Source: Owenia fusiformis
Lineage: Eukaryota; Annelida; Polychaeta; Sabellida; Oweniidae
Length of the DNA stretch: 64,000 nucleotides
Direction: 5' to 3'
Assembly (NCBI GenBank): GCA_903813345.2
Contig: CAIIXF020000006.1
Span: 34,321,524 to 34,385,523, forward strand
The notes beneath the pieces were generated by a model that was not told the origin of the DNA, searched no databases, and saw nothing but the letters and a program-made list of their open reading frames with translations. Made by a program: the position numbers and the translations under genes. Below are positions 36,801 to 44,702 of the stretch, in pieces (position 1 is the stretch's first letter; the number at the start of each line of letters is the position of its first letter).

Positions 36801-39800
36801 TATGGTTCCTGAGATTTAAAATCTATTTAAACATCAATGTTCATTGTAACTATCTCATACGAACCAAAACCCAAACAAACAATAAAACTCTTTGACTATC
36901 TAAAATGTCATAACTTAAGATACAAATGCGTTGGAGTATCTATCATATTATTTAGAAATCCTCTATATTGAAGACATACACATTTGCCAGCTTACCTCTG
37001 CTTGTACTTTAATGACTTCATCCAAGGTGCCTCCATCACAATAGTCCTGGAAATACAAAGAGAATTCAAGAACAAGGCACAGACGTGAACAATATCGTAC
37101 CTAAAACACAGCATTGTGGTCTTGTTGACCAAGAAAGGAAGATGGCCGCAGAAAAGTTACTCAGCTCTAGAACTTATCACTGTGTAACATATGTAAAAAT
37201 TTGAACGGTTTGGCTGGAAACCTGTAGACAAGCCTCGATAGACAAGATTTTAGGACGGAAAATCTAAAATGGCAGCCTTAACATTTACCCAGAATGCCCA
37301 AAAACTAATCAGTTCTTGACGTTGATATGTAGAAACATCCCTGAAAATTTCAGATGAATCCCTCAAATGGTTTGGCTGGAAACCTGTAGACAAGTCTTGA
37401 AAGTGAAGATTTTAGGACGGAAAATCCAAAATGGCCACCTTAAAATTTACCCAGAATGCCCAAAAACCAAGCAGTTCTTGACGTTGATATGTAGAAACAT
37501 CCCCGAACATTTCAGATGAATCCCTCAAATGGTTTGGCTGGAAACCTGTAGACAAGTCTTGAAAGTGAAGATTTTAGGACGGAAAATCCAAAATGGCCAC
37601 CTTAAAATTTACCCAGAATGCCCAAAAACCAATCAGTTCTTGACGTTGATATGTAGAAACATCCCTGAAAATTTCAGATGAATCCCTCAAATGGTTTGGC
37701 TGAAAATCTGTAGACAAGTCTTGAAAGTGAAGATTTTAGGACAGAAAATCCAAAATGGCCACCTTAAAATTTAACCAGAATGCCCAAAAACTAATCAGTT
37801 CTTGATGTTGATATGTAGAAACATCCCTGAAAATTTCAGATGAATCCCTCAAAAGGTTTGGCTGAAAACCTGTAGACAAGTCTTGAAAGTATAGATTTTA
37901 GGACGGAAAATCCAAAATGGCCACCTTAAAATTTACCCAGAATGCCCAAAAACTAATCAGTTCCTGACGTTGATATGTAGAAACATCCCTGAAAATTTCA
38001 GATGAATCCCTCAAAAGGTTTGGCTGAAAACCTGTAGACAAGTCTTGAAAGTAAAGATTTTAGGACGGAAAATCCAAAATGGCCACCTTAAAATTTACCC
38101 AGAATGCCCAAAAACTAATCAGTTCTTGACGTTGATATGTAGAAACATCCCTGAAAATTTCAGTTGAATCCCTCAAATGGTTTGGCTGGAAACCTGTAGA
38201 CAAGCTGAAAAGTGAGACGCCGCCCGCCGCCCGTCAAGCTGACTACAATACCGTACCTCTTGTGAGGTACGATAAAAATAAACTCTGCTCTCTGCACATC
38301 AATCTATTTCATATGAACACATAATGCATGAGGGGAAACCGGGTACATTATCAGGATGGGTAAGTACATGCATGAATGCTTTAAAATCCAATAAAGAATG
38401 ATGCTTGGTTCTTTATTGCAATTCAAATATTCCATCACTCCTTTAAAAATATGGTCCAGTTCTTTATAAAACTATAATGCACTGTGATGACATCACTCTT
38501 TTACCAATAATGACACTGCTCAGTTCATTATGAAACCACAATGCACTGTGATGACATCACTCTTTTACCAATAATGACACTGCTCAGTTCATTATGAAAC
38601 CTCGAAAGGGGTTGTCTTGAACATGGCTTAATGTCTTCTCCTTAAGGAGACAATGGGATGATGGGTTGTCAACAAACCTGTATAATACACAGATATTCCT
38701 CATCTTCATCAAAGAAAGACTCGTGGTAAGCCACTATGTTCGGGTGTTTCAGGTTCGACAGTATACTGAAACAAAATCATACTATTCTTAATAATCAAAA
38801 TCAAAGTATATTTTTTCCTGGAGGAAATAAGAATATATTCCAAAGGCAGGAATCGTTTGACAAAATATTGTTGATACACTGTGTGAGACAGACTTAAACA
38901 TATGGAGGTGGTGTAAAAAACATTTACTGGCGCTGACATTTTTGGTAAGAGAACAGATGGAAGTGAGAAAAATGCACCAAAGAGAGAGAAAAGATCACAG
39001 GGAAATTTAAAACCCTCCTGTAACAGTTGCAGTTGATAAATGCACTAAATTGAGTTGATATTATACCAAAAAATATATAGAAGATAAAAATTCCCATCCC
39101 ATTTCATAATGATCATTTAAATAATAAAAAAATGAAGTTGAAAGCTCTCTTTATCGAGACAGGTGCACTTAATTGCACTAAATTGAGTTAAAATTATTCC
39201 AAAAATATTCTTACTTTGCCTCACGCAGGATTGCTTCTTTTGTTCTTGTTTTTCTGCTTTCATCTCTTTGTACTTTCTTGTATGCATATTGCCTGCAAAT
39301 ATTAATATGCATAGCGCAATGATGTGTGACTAATATTCAAGACTGCAACTTAATGTTGTATAGTGACAAAGATTGAAAATGTAAATAGGTTTTTTTGATT
39401 AAGGTTCTTCAGTTGTTGCAACTTTGTTATTGAAATTAAAACATGCCTGGAATGCTGTATATGCAATGTTGATATTGAAAAGTCAGTCTTGAAGCTAAGT
39501 GACAGAGAACTTGACAAGACTGGGAAACATGGGGTAAAGGCATGGGGTTTCAACTAGTTGAAAGCCCATGGTAAAGGGTTTGGTCCCCACTGGGTTGGAC
39601 TGAGTTGTGGATTTTACCCCTTCATTTATAAGACCAGGTTACACATTAATGCGGAATAATATAACACCTGGCTAATATAAACTATAATTATAAAAATACA
39701 CTATATTACACCTTATATGCAAACGTATTACATGTAATTAATTTACCTTTTAGATTCTTTATGCTGTACTAAATATACAGAGCCACAAGCTCCCTTTCCA

Positions 39801-39829
39801 ATTTCTTTGATGATGTCATAATCTTCCAT
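15819..39829 (-). CDS. NEK-family serine/threonine kinase, most like NEK11
   Basis: Exons, 5' to 3': 39829-39747, 39292-39215, 38765-38678, 37046-36996, 36713-36619, 36160-36108, 34945-34818, 32738-32637, 32349-32270, 32046-31897, 30869-30816, 28681-28527, 18636-18538, 17701-17607, 17112-16991, 16591-16508, and a tentative last exon 15846-15819. All keep phase, giving 514 residues. The start codon has a good context. Kinase landmarks: glycine loop GKGACGSV (11-18), Lys33 in YAYKKV, Glu52, HRDLKTQN (131-138), DFG (151-153), activation end CYLSPELC, then [13 protein letters not shown] and DERPS. The tail is acidic ([17 protein letters not shown]) and includes [13 protein letters not shown]. The [13 protein letters not shown] segment, acidic tail and FEEV motif resemble NEK11, a checkpoint-linked NEK; NEK1/3/5 are less likely. 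The last exon has a strong acceptor but only eight codons. Confidence 0.85.
16555..16742 (-). repeat. Tandem duplication of the 5' half of a NEK exon
   Basis: A 94-base unit occurs twice (16555-16648, 16649-16742), nearly identical. On the minus strand each copy has the intron end, the acceptor (atttttag) and the codons for [11 protein letters not shown]. Only the downstream copy (16591-16508) continues into a full exon with a donor. The upstream copy is a decoy acceptor with a truncated exon. Confidence 0.85.
19055..20025 (+). mobile_element. Decayed non-LTR retrotransposon fragment
   Basis: A broken reading frame shows RT landmarks in order: [17 protein letters not shown] near 19058-19110, YKHLGAKVW near 19190-19215, then after stops and shifts [12 protein letters not shown] near 19635-19670. 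The last matches in position and style the KHIMRSC region of the element at 1-1317, so the two are probably relatives. It ends in an AT-rich tail with 'ataa' repeats near 20010-20025. It lies in the NEK intron, antisense to that gene. Confidence 0.7.
21175..23127 (+). CDS. TRIM protein with RING, two B-boxes, coiled coil and NHL-like C-terminus
   Basis: A single uninterrupted frame of 650 residues starts in good context (gcaaaATGG). Residues 16-58 form a C3HC4 RING (C16, C19, C31, H33, C36, C39, C55, C58), the signature of an E3 ubiquitin ligase. B-box 1 begins at C96-x2-C99 and B-box 2 spans about 162-200 ([13 protein letters not shown], then CYQC). A helical coiled coil covers about 205-330. 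A short linker repeats VTKVKVPTA (DNA 22249-22330). From about residue 395 the sequence reads like a beta-propeller (for example [16 protein letters not shown]), as in the TRIM2/3/56/71-like group. Targets cannot be inferred. It lies entirely inside a NEK intron on the opposite strand, so it needs its own promoter. Invertebrates often have many such intronless TRIM genes. Confidence 0.93.
   Translation: MASPIKDDPYKTGLTCGICKETFTDPRILPCMHAFCMKCRDCLVQKSENQGVVKCPECRSDCAVPEKGVGEFKVSPTVTFLLDAYKDSQQTKEPECDSCLQSSNKHTPAKIKCHDCNKKLCCMCQKTHDTLLEGHKILEFTGDSEQDLKTVIQSIKQRNVYCPLHPSKPLELYCKVDETLLCYQCYPINHPGHACEDIKEVAAKNMKPIGAVITQGNELMEIYKQAIQETQAYKSQLEQNAEKIAADITNDMNCLMEVVRNKYKCHLDQVMKEKESNVKQVIAHLGDLELQNAIIEGQVNKYKTMVEHGHPVEIAGIRQQVNQKSEEWSKEPNTAFNTKIDFQFIQGKCDDDGIEFGRVDVTKVKVPTAGVTKVKVPTADVTKKKAPGEKSADVLAPLCEPTVSIMRLHSGFIHDLTVTPAGNHVVTGRGIYSTFYYTTSCIYDASYNLKKDLQKMFTHVALMNDGNLAFIDDSSNRISIYDEDGSHLRDVRCRGLTYLGGISMNSAGELMVIDEESRKVYHVDLSTGEANVQPGTFNDPRYLTSNSKQVNIIIDGKYIRGIARDGTKMFTYNGTNSTPHGVCTDKGDYIFVADYWNHRVFLLTPDGKFLRNILTNRDGEYYPIALAISNDGKLLVGDNDGQLFSIKYRD
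23138..23350. repeat. Two-copy 109-bp tandem repeat after the TRIM gene
   Basis: Unit starting ACATTCTATTNAATATCACA at 23138 recurs at 23247 with few differences, ending with CATCTGTTTTAAATAATAC. It starts 11 bases after the TRIM stop codon, so it probably lies in the 3' UTR. Confidence 0.85.
23445..23450 (+). terminator. Candidate poly(A) signal of the TRIM gene
   Basis: AATAAA about 320 bases after the TRIM stop, beyond the tandem repeat. Confidence 0.4.
23871..27920 (+). mobile_element. 4-kb TIR transposon relic with a decayed protein-coding core
   Basis: The left end (23871-24055) matches the reverse complement of the right end (27755-27920) in blocks: TAGTNCAGGCTA, ACCCCCGCACCC, GTATAACAAG, ACCAATTTTGACA and AAATATGGGTCAGATTCGA. 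On the plus strand inside, after several frameshifts, are [11 protein letters not shown] (about 26596), CSDADVLVM (about 26674) and HTLTGCDTT (about 26847). This ordered trio resembles a large invertebrate transposon-linked protein family. I infer a resemblance to the acidic-residue layout of FEN/XPG-type nucleases, unproven. The element is split by another element at 25145-25999. Confidence 0.6.
25145..25999. mobile_element. Inverted-repeat element with CAGGGTGGTC ends, itself interrupted
   Basis: It starts CAGGGTGGTCTAAAAA at 25145 and ends with the complement GACCACCCTG at 25999. The arms match for more than 100 bases (CATATCTTTNGTCA, AAGAAATNACTC, ACCATATTTNATGACCATC, CAGCACTTT, AACCTGCACAT). 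The right arm is broken by about 300 extra bases (25595-25890) carrying GGGGGAGCATACCCCCGGAC, which looks like an independent insertion. The TA-flanked CAGGGTG end resembles Tc1/mariner-type MITEs. Confidence 0.7.
28785..30625. repeat. 42-bp minisatellite in higher-order blocks
   Basis: Roughly 35-40 copies of a 42-base unit (ACCAATATCAATATCTTACC, then AAGCTCTTATTTACCCA and similar) fill 28785-30340; a degenerate tail reaches about 30625. Three times (about 29262-29332, 29873-29950, 30330-30405) the array is broken by the same spacer with ACAGTTATGTTGTTATCTACC, giving blocks of about 460-615 bases. Because 42 is divisible by three and the unit lacks stops, open frames run through it in all three plus-strand frames (peptides like [13 protein letters not shown]); I regard these as artefacts. 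It begins about 100 bases upstream of the NEK acceptor at 28682. Confidence 0.93.
32739..34560 (-). repeat. 124-bp tandem array containing a partial NEK exon with its 3' splice site
   Basis: About 14 copies of a 120-124 base unit follow the real exon at 32637-32738 (at about 32851, 32975, 33099, 33223 and so on; the copies at about 34197 and 34441 are degenerate). On the minus strand each intact unit has the acceptor (ttcttgtag) and codons for [12 protein letters not shown], then leaves exon sequence after CTTTAAG and lacks a donor. Copies differ from the true exon by two shared silent changes (TGT to TGC, TTG to CTG), so the array has been homogenised apart from the functional exon. Confidence 0.93.
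35241..35834. mobile_element. Non-autonomous hAT-like element with perfect 8-bp target duplication
   Basis: The element 35249-35826 (578 bp) begins TAGTGGTGTCAA and ends TTGACACCTCTA. It is flanked by GTGTACAT on both sides (35241-35248, 35827-35834). The subterminal regions are rich in inverted GGTTAACCGG motifs. Inside are two direct repeats of about 130 bases starting AAGCGCGGGAAAGCAATG (35452, 35584). It lies in the NEK intron between exons 34945-34818 and 36160-36108. Terminal sequence and 8-bp duplication fit hAT; no transposase is present. Confidence 0.85.
37094..38273. mobile_element. TIR-bounded element filled with 162-bp tandem repeats
   Basis: Six to seven copies of a 162-base unit (AAAATGGCCACCTTAAAATT and so on; exact spacing at 37291, 37453, 37615, 37777, 37939, 38101) lie between inverted ends ATCGTACCT (37094) and AGGTACGAT (ending 38273). 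The ends also share CATTGTGGTC / GACTACAATA. The right end carries a GC-rich block (CGCCGCCCGCCGCCCGTC). Located in a NEK intron. Confidence 0.65.
38473..38609. repeat. 68-bp tandem duplication
   Basis: Two near-identical copies of a unit containing AATGCACTGTGATGACATCA and CACTGCTCAGTTCATTATG in the NEK intron just downstream (in gene direction) of exon 38765-38678. Confidence 0.85.
39533..39577. mobile_element. Micro-palindrome insertion 3 with 8-bp target duplication
   Basis: A 29-base palindrome (39541-39569; CATGGGGTTTCAACT / AGTTGAAAGCCCAT) sits between perfect GGTAAAGG repeats (39533-39540, 39570-39577). Its arms match those at 8126. It lies in the intron between the first two coding NEK exons. 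Confidence 0.78.
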
Positions 39830-41150
39830 CGTCAAAATGGCCCCTATCACTCACCCATTCTTTATCGTGTGATCTACATGAAAAAAATGATTCAATAATT
39901 ATTGATCATAGGATCAAATGGGAATTGAATGTTTAATCTCAGTATCATAACTAAATTCAAAATTTAAACTGCTGCCATTATCATGTCAACATTTCTATTG
40001 TGGTTCTTTTGTAACTTAACAGATTATTTCAAAACAACAAATGTTCACAGTGTGAGTTGTATTGCTTTAAGTTAATGAAATAATATACCTGTCTGGTCAT
40101 AATCAATCCTTATGTTTTAAGTTTTGAACGGTTCATAAACACAGTGATATTGATAACTAGTACTATGTATGTATGCATGTGTGTATAATTTATTTGCATC
40201 TTTTAGTAAGACAGTTACATCATGTACATTACATACAATAATATAGTTTGGAAAAATAGATAAAAAATATAGGACCATCACAAGAATGGTATGATCCCAG
40301 GGCTATAAATGAATGTTAAAGGAAATCAAGGAGTTGCGCCTTGTATACATTTGAGTTACTACTCCTGAGATAAAAATTAACGTATCAATGTCATCTATCA
40401 CACGCATATGAGTTTGATAAACGATTTTCTGGAAAATATCACACGGATTTCAATAATATCAGAAATATCAATAGCTGTTATTGTACAGATAACACATTAA
40501 TCGTGGGATAAACATAAAATATCACTGTTCAAAGCCACTGGCATGAAAAAAGATTATTTAGAATTTTATTTTGTTTCTAAGTTACCGGACATATTATTCC
40601 ATTATATTAGATAGATGTTGCTGACTGTGACTTATCTCGATATCATAAGGGGGAGGGGGCTTCTGTCCACTATGCTTTTTCCCACAGGAGGGATATAAGA
40701 TCAATAGACCGAATTATCAAGATACATGTATTCGTTCTACTGGGTATAAGCTTAGACTACACCTAGATCTAGGCTAATTTGATTAAAATCTAGATGCATA
40801 GATGCATCTGTAGGGTCTTTATTTATAAATCTGATATAGAAGGTGACCATACCCCGACATAAGTCAAAACTCCAAGAGTCTAACTCATCAGAGTCGGGGC
40901 ATCCCCGTCTAAGTGGGGAACAAAAATAAACCTCAACCATCAAAAGTTGTCACAATGAGCTAAATTCTAAGTTTCGTGTCTCTAACTCTCCCAAGCAGTA
41001 GAAAAATAATTCCCGTTCACTTTAAGTAGCACAATAAATGAATCCAAAGCTTCATACCTGCAAATGATGGATAAATCCCTACCAAATCAAACAAATGTTT
41101 TCATGAATTGCCATGTTTGTGATCCAAGGAGGATTGACTCCCAGGATGCA
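39830..41150 (-). promoter_or_regulatory. Predicted 5' leader of the NEK gene with a leader intron
   Basis: On the minus strand a strong acceptor (ttttttcatgtag) ends at 39874, 44 bases before the start codon. A donor (CAG|gtatga) lies at 41058/41057. This predicts a non-coding first exon of unknown length ending at 41058 and an intron 41057-39874. The inferred promoter would sit next to the transposon starting at 41159. There is no transcript support. Confidence 0.3.
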
Positions 41151-41158
41151 ACATCAGT

Positions 41159-42010
41159 TAAGGTACAGCCAGAAAAAAACATTTTTGTAAAAAATTGATA
41201 TACCTGCATATGTTATTTTCTGTTACAAAATAAAGTATGAAGGCATGTGTCAATTTCCTTGCTTTTTCAGGAAAATGGGAACTCTGATATTTCACACTTT
41301 CTATTTTTTCCAAATTTTCTTTCAAAGTTTCCAGACAACACAGGAGCTACAATGTACCATTGACCTGATACTTTCCTGAAAAAACAAGGAAATACACACA
41401 TGCCTTCATACTAATTTTGTACCAGAAAATAACGTGTGCAGGTATTACCTTCTTCTAAGGCCACTGTATCGTGGCCTTCCAGTAAAGATATATTCCTGCA
41501 TGAACAACTGGTCATGTCGTAATCATAAAATTTGAAATCATATGTCCGCCATTTTTTCACATCACAATTTGAATGGCGAGTTTTGGTCTTATTACCTCAC
41601 CAAAAATTCCAAAACACACATAAAGTGATCAGTGTATTAGTTCACATCTTCTGTATCGCTAACTTAGAATTTACAGCCAGTACAGTTACTAATGTCACAC
41701 GTTAACGACTTTTCGTCCAGTTATCGAACATCACCATTTTTCTTGGAGCCATTTTGTTTTAATCTTAGACGAAATCCTGATGAAATCATGTCATATCTCA
41801 CCAAGGAGCCGAGCAGGGTCCGTTTTGATTAATGATTTATTTATCTGGCGTTTTTTAAAACATTCAATAAATTTATGACACGGCGGCCAGCTTTTTTCAA
41901 ATGGAGTTCACAGTATTCCAGATAAAATCCCCTCTAGCCAAGGCTAGAGACTCGAGTAATGCAGGTATAGCAATTTTTTACCAAAATGTTATTTTCCGGC
42001 TGTACCTTAG
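41159..42010. mobile_element. Inverted-repeat transposon, family copy A
   Basis: Ends are TAAGGTACAGCC (41159) and GGCTGTACCTTA (to 42010). The outer arms share AACATTTT, GTAAAAAATTG and TATACCTGCA. A second internal pair (about 41205-41290 against 41370-41450) shares GTATGAAGGCATGTGT and TTTTTTCAGGAAA. No transposase is seen. It lies just upstream of the predicted NEK promoter. A partial relative is at 49897-50111. Confidence 0.75.
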
Positions 42011-42173
42011 TTCTTATTTGTCATTATGGACACAAATTCCACTATATTTGGACTTACTAGGATGGAAAAAATAGAGCACTGAATACACTGAGGTAAGAAT
42101 TTATTACATGTCGTGCGACACTATTTTTCATAGCTATAGTAATTCTTTATGTTCCCCACTGTAATTGTAGGCC

Positions 42174-42414
42174 TACAGTTGGGGACATAAATAAATGACA
42201 GGTGGATTTGCTGAAGTGAGGATTTCCCATGTTAAAAATAAGAGAATTTACAAGAGGCCATACATCAGTGGATGAGATTATACAAAATGTAAAATATACA
42301 AATTTTAAGGGATATGTATCTAGACAATATTGGAAATTATGGGCTTTCAGACCACCATAATTAGGAAATGGTGATCGAAAATCGACCTGTCATTTATTTT
42401 TGTCCCCAACTGTA
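42174..42414. mobile_element. 237-bp MITE with TA target duplication
   Basis: Perfect-looking termini CAGTTGGGGACA (from 42176) and TGTCCCCAACTG (to 42412), extended by AAATAAATGACAGG on each side, are flanked by TA (42174-42175, 42413-42414). A lone similar end, GTTCCCCACTGTA, lies at 42151-42163. Tc1/mariner-type integration is likely. Confidence 0.85.
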
Positions 42415-44702
42415 AATTGAAATCATGATCTGTAGACAGTCTAAATGTTTAAGATTGATGTGCTCTGGGGAACGATTTATCACACGTGTATTATTTATTA
42501 TAAGTCATAAGTATACTAAGTATCTATTCGGGTAAGTACATGCAATAGCAAATAAGTGTAGAGACGTACATTACCTATTTATGTGGAGATTTTAAATTTT
42601 GTGAAATTTTGTCAGCCATATTTGTAAACAATTACTTCCGAGCCTATTTCTTTCAAGAAATTTGATTGGTCAAAGACAAACTTTAAAAATATTCTCGCCC
42701 AATCAAATCTATTGTTGTAAATTTAGGTTAATTACACTAGAGGAAACAAAACTTACACATTACCGGGTAATATCATCAATGCAATTGATGTATTGTATTG
42801 TGAACGCTGTTTTAGACTTAGTTGGTTATTCGTCTGCCAATCAATTTGAGAAGCTATTCTTCGATGGACGGTGACTTTTGCCCATCGTTCCTAATGAACT
42901 TGATTCCCCACAATAATGTGCAAGATAGAGATACATGTAGATGACCAAGTTACATGATTTGCTAATTATTTTCTGGAACTACATGCATACAGTGTAATTG
43001 TATATGTTAAAAATGCAACTATAAATCAACAAAACAACACTTTTTACTTGTAATTATACATTGTATTTATTTTTTTCAAGATCGTTGTGCACCCCCACCA
43101 TTTGATATTTAAACTTTAAGTAATAGAGATTACAGTATCATTATCATAAGTAGGCCTAGTTGATTCTATACATGTACATGTACAGGGTGTCCCGAAAGTA
43201 TGGCCCCCCCCCTAGGCAGACATATTCGATCATGCTCATAGTATGTGTCATATATCATTTTAAAGCCTATCCAAAGTTACATTAATTTGCCAAGTATTAT
43301 GGTTTAACTCCCAAATGAGAAAAAGTTACAATCATTTTCAAAAGAAAAGCATTATACAGTAAAATAATATTGCTTGGCTACATAAACTACATGTACATGA
43401 TGTAGATTCTACTATCCTCCTAGCAGGACTCAAGATTCAGAATAAATTATATATTTTTCATGATCATTGGCTAATTTTGTTAAAATCCAACAAATAGAAT
43501 CTGAATAAAAGGGTATTCTCCATGATTTGTACAGCATTTACTGATTATAACATATCTTTTATTATACACATATATAAAAAATATCAGATATATTGGAATA
43601 CCTGTAATAGCTGCCTTACATAATAGCCCATGTCTCCAATTTCAATCTATAACCCCATGGTCTGTTAAACAGAAAATATTATGTGTAAAAATAATATCCA
43701 CAATAAATTTTTCAATTGGCACACTAAAAAAGTGTACAAATAAATGTATACATGAATATTCGGAATGTGAGATTTTATCATTCTAGATAACATACATAAA
43801 CTAAGTTATGCCAAAGAGTAAAAGCATGTTTTGTTAAACTGATTTTGAAAATACATGTATGCAATAATGAAAAAAAACTGAACAACTAAGTCAGTTAACA
43901 GTTTAGAGTTGATGAGGTCCTCAGTATCTTATGACATTTGTGCTTCACATATTTGGCAAATTTTGTAAATTATTTCGATAGGCTAATATTTCCTTCAATA
44001 GGGAAACTGACCAATTCCCCATTGACTTATATTTAAAAAAAATGATTTTTGCTAATATTTAATTTGACAATTCTTTTTTAAGATCACAAAATTTCTTAAC
44101 TTAAGAATTCAACAAATCAAAGTATTAGGCCTACAGTACATGGAATGGATATATCAATGAGACATACTGATTTTTATCAGATTATTGAACATGTACACAT
44201 GTTACTCTGTGGTGTCAATCATATTACATAAATCATTACAGCCTATTATAGTCTTGTGTAGATGTTAGCTTGAGCATAACAGTACTTAAATACTGTTGAA
44301 AAACAGAGTAGTTTTCAGATACCCTTCTGGTTAGGCCCAAACAAGTTAATTTTCTGTTTAAAGAATTTTTAGCAAAAATAATCAGGTGATGAGAATCTTT
44401 ATATTTATTCCAAAATGGCAAAAAGACATGTTAAATGAAAGTATATTCCAATAAATATAAAGATTTGACTGTATATGGCCGAGACTTTTTATTTAGAAAA
44501 ATTCTAAGTTTCTCAAAAATGTGAGGCCTTGTTTATATGTGTGTTTTGTAGCTGCCTGGAATGTTAATACATGAACATTCAAAATCCCCGAGGCCTATCC
44601 TGAATCCTTACGTTTCCATTTACATGTACATTAGTTTTATCCTTTGGGGATAATATAATTAACATATGGATAAGCTCGTGGAGAGAGATTCTAGTTTATC
44701 GG
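42415..44702. other. Intergenic, no gene recognised
   Basis: AT-rich. A transposon-like terminus TACAGGGTGTCCCGAAAGTA starts at about 43187 without a visible partner. The stretch next to 44702 should be the GCAT 3' UTR; AATAAA on the minus strand lies at 44493-44488. Confidence 0.35.
44488..44493 (-). terminator. Candidate poly(A) signal of GCAT
   Basis: Minus-strand AATAAA about 210 bases after the stop codon. Confidence 0.4.
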
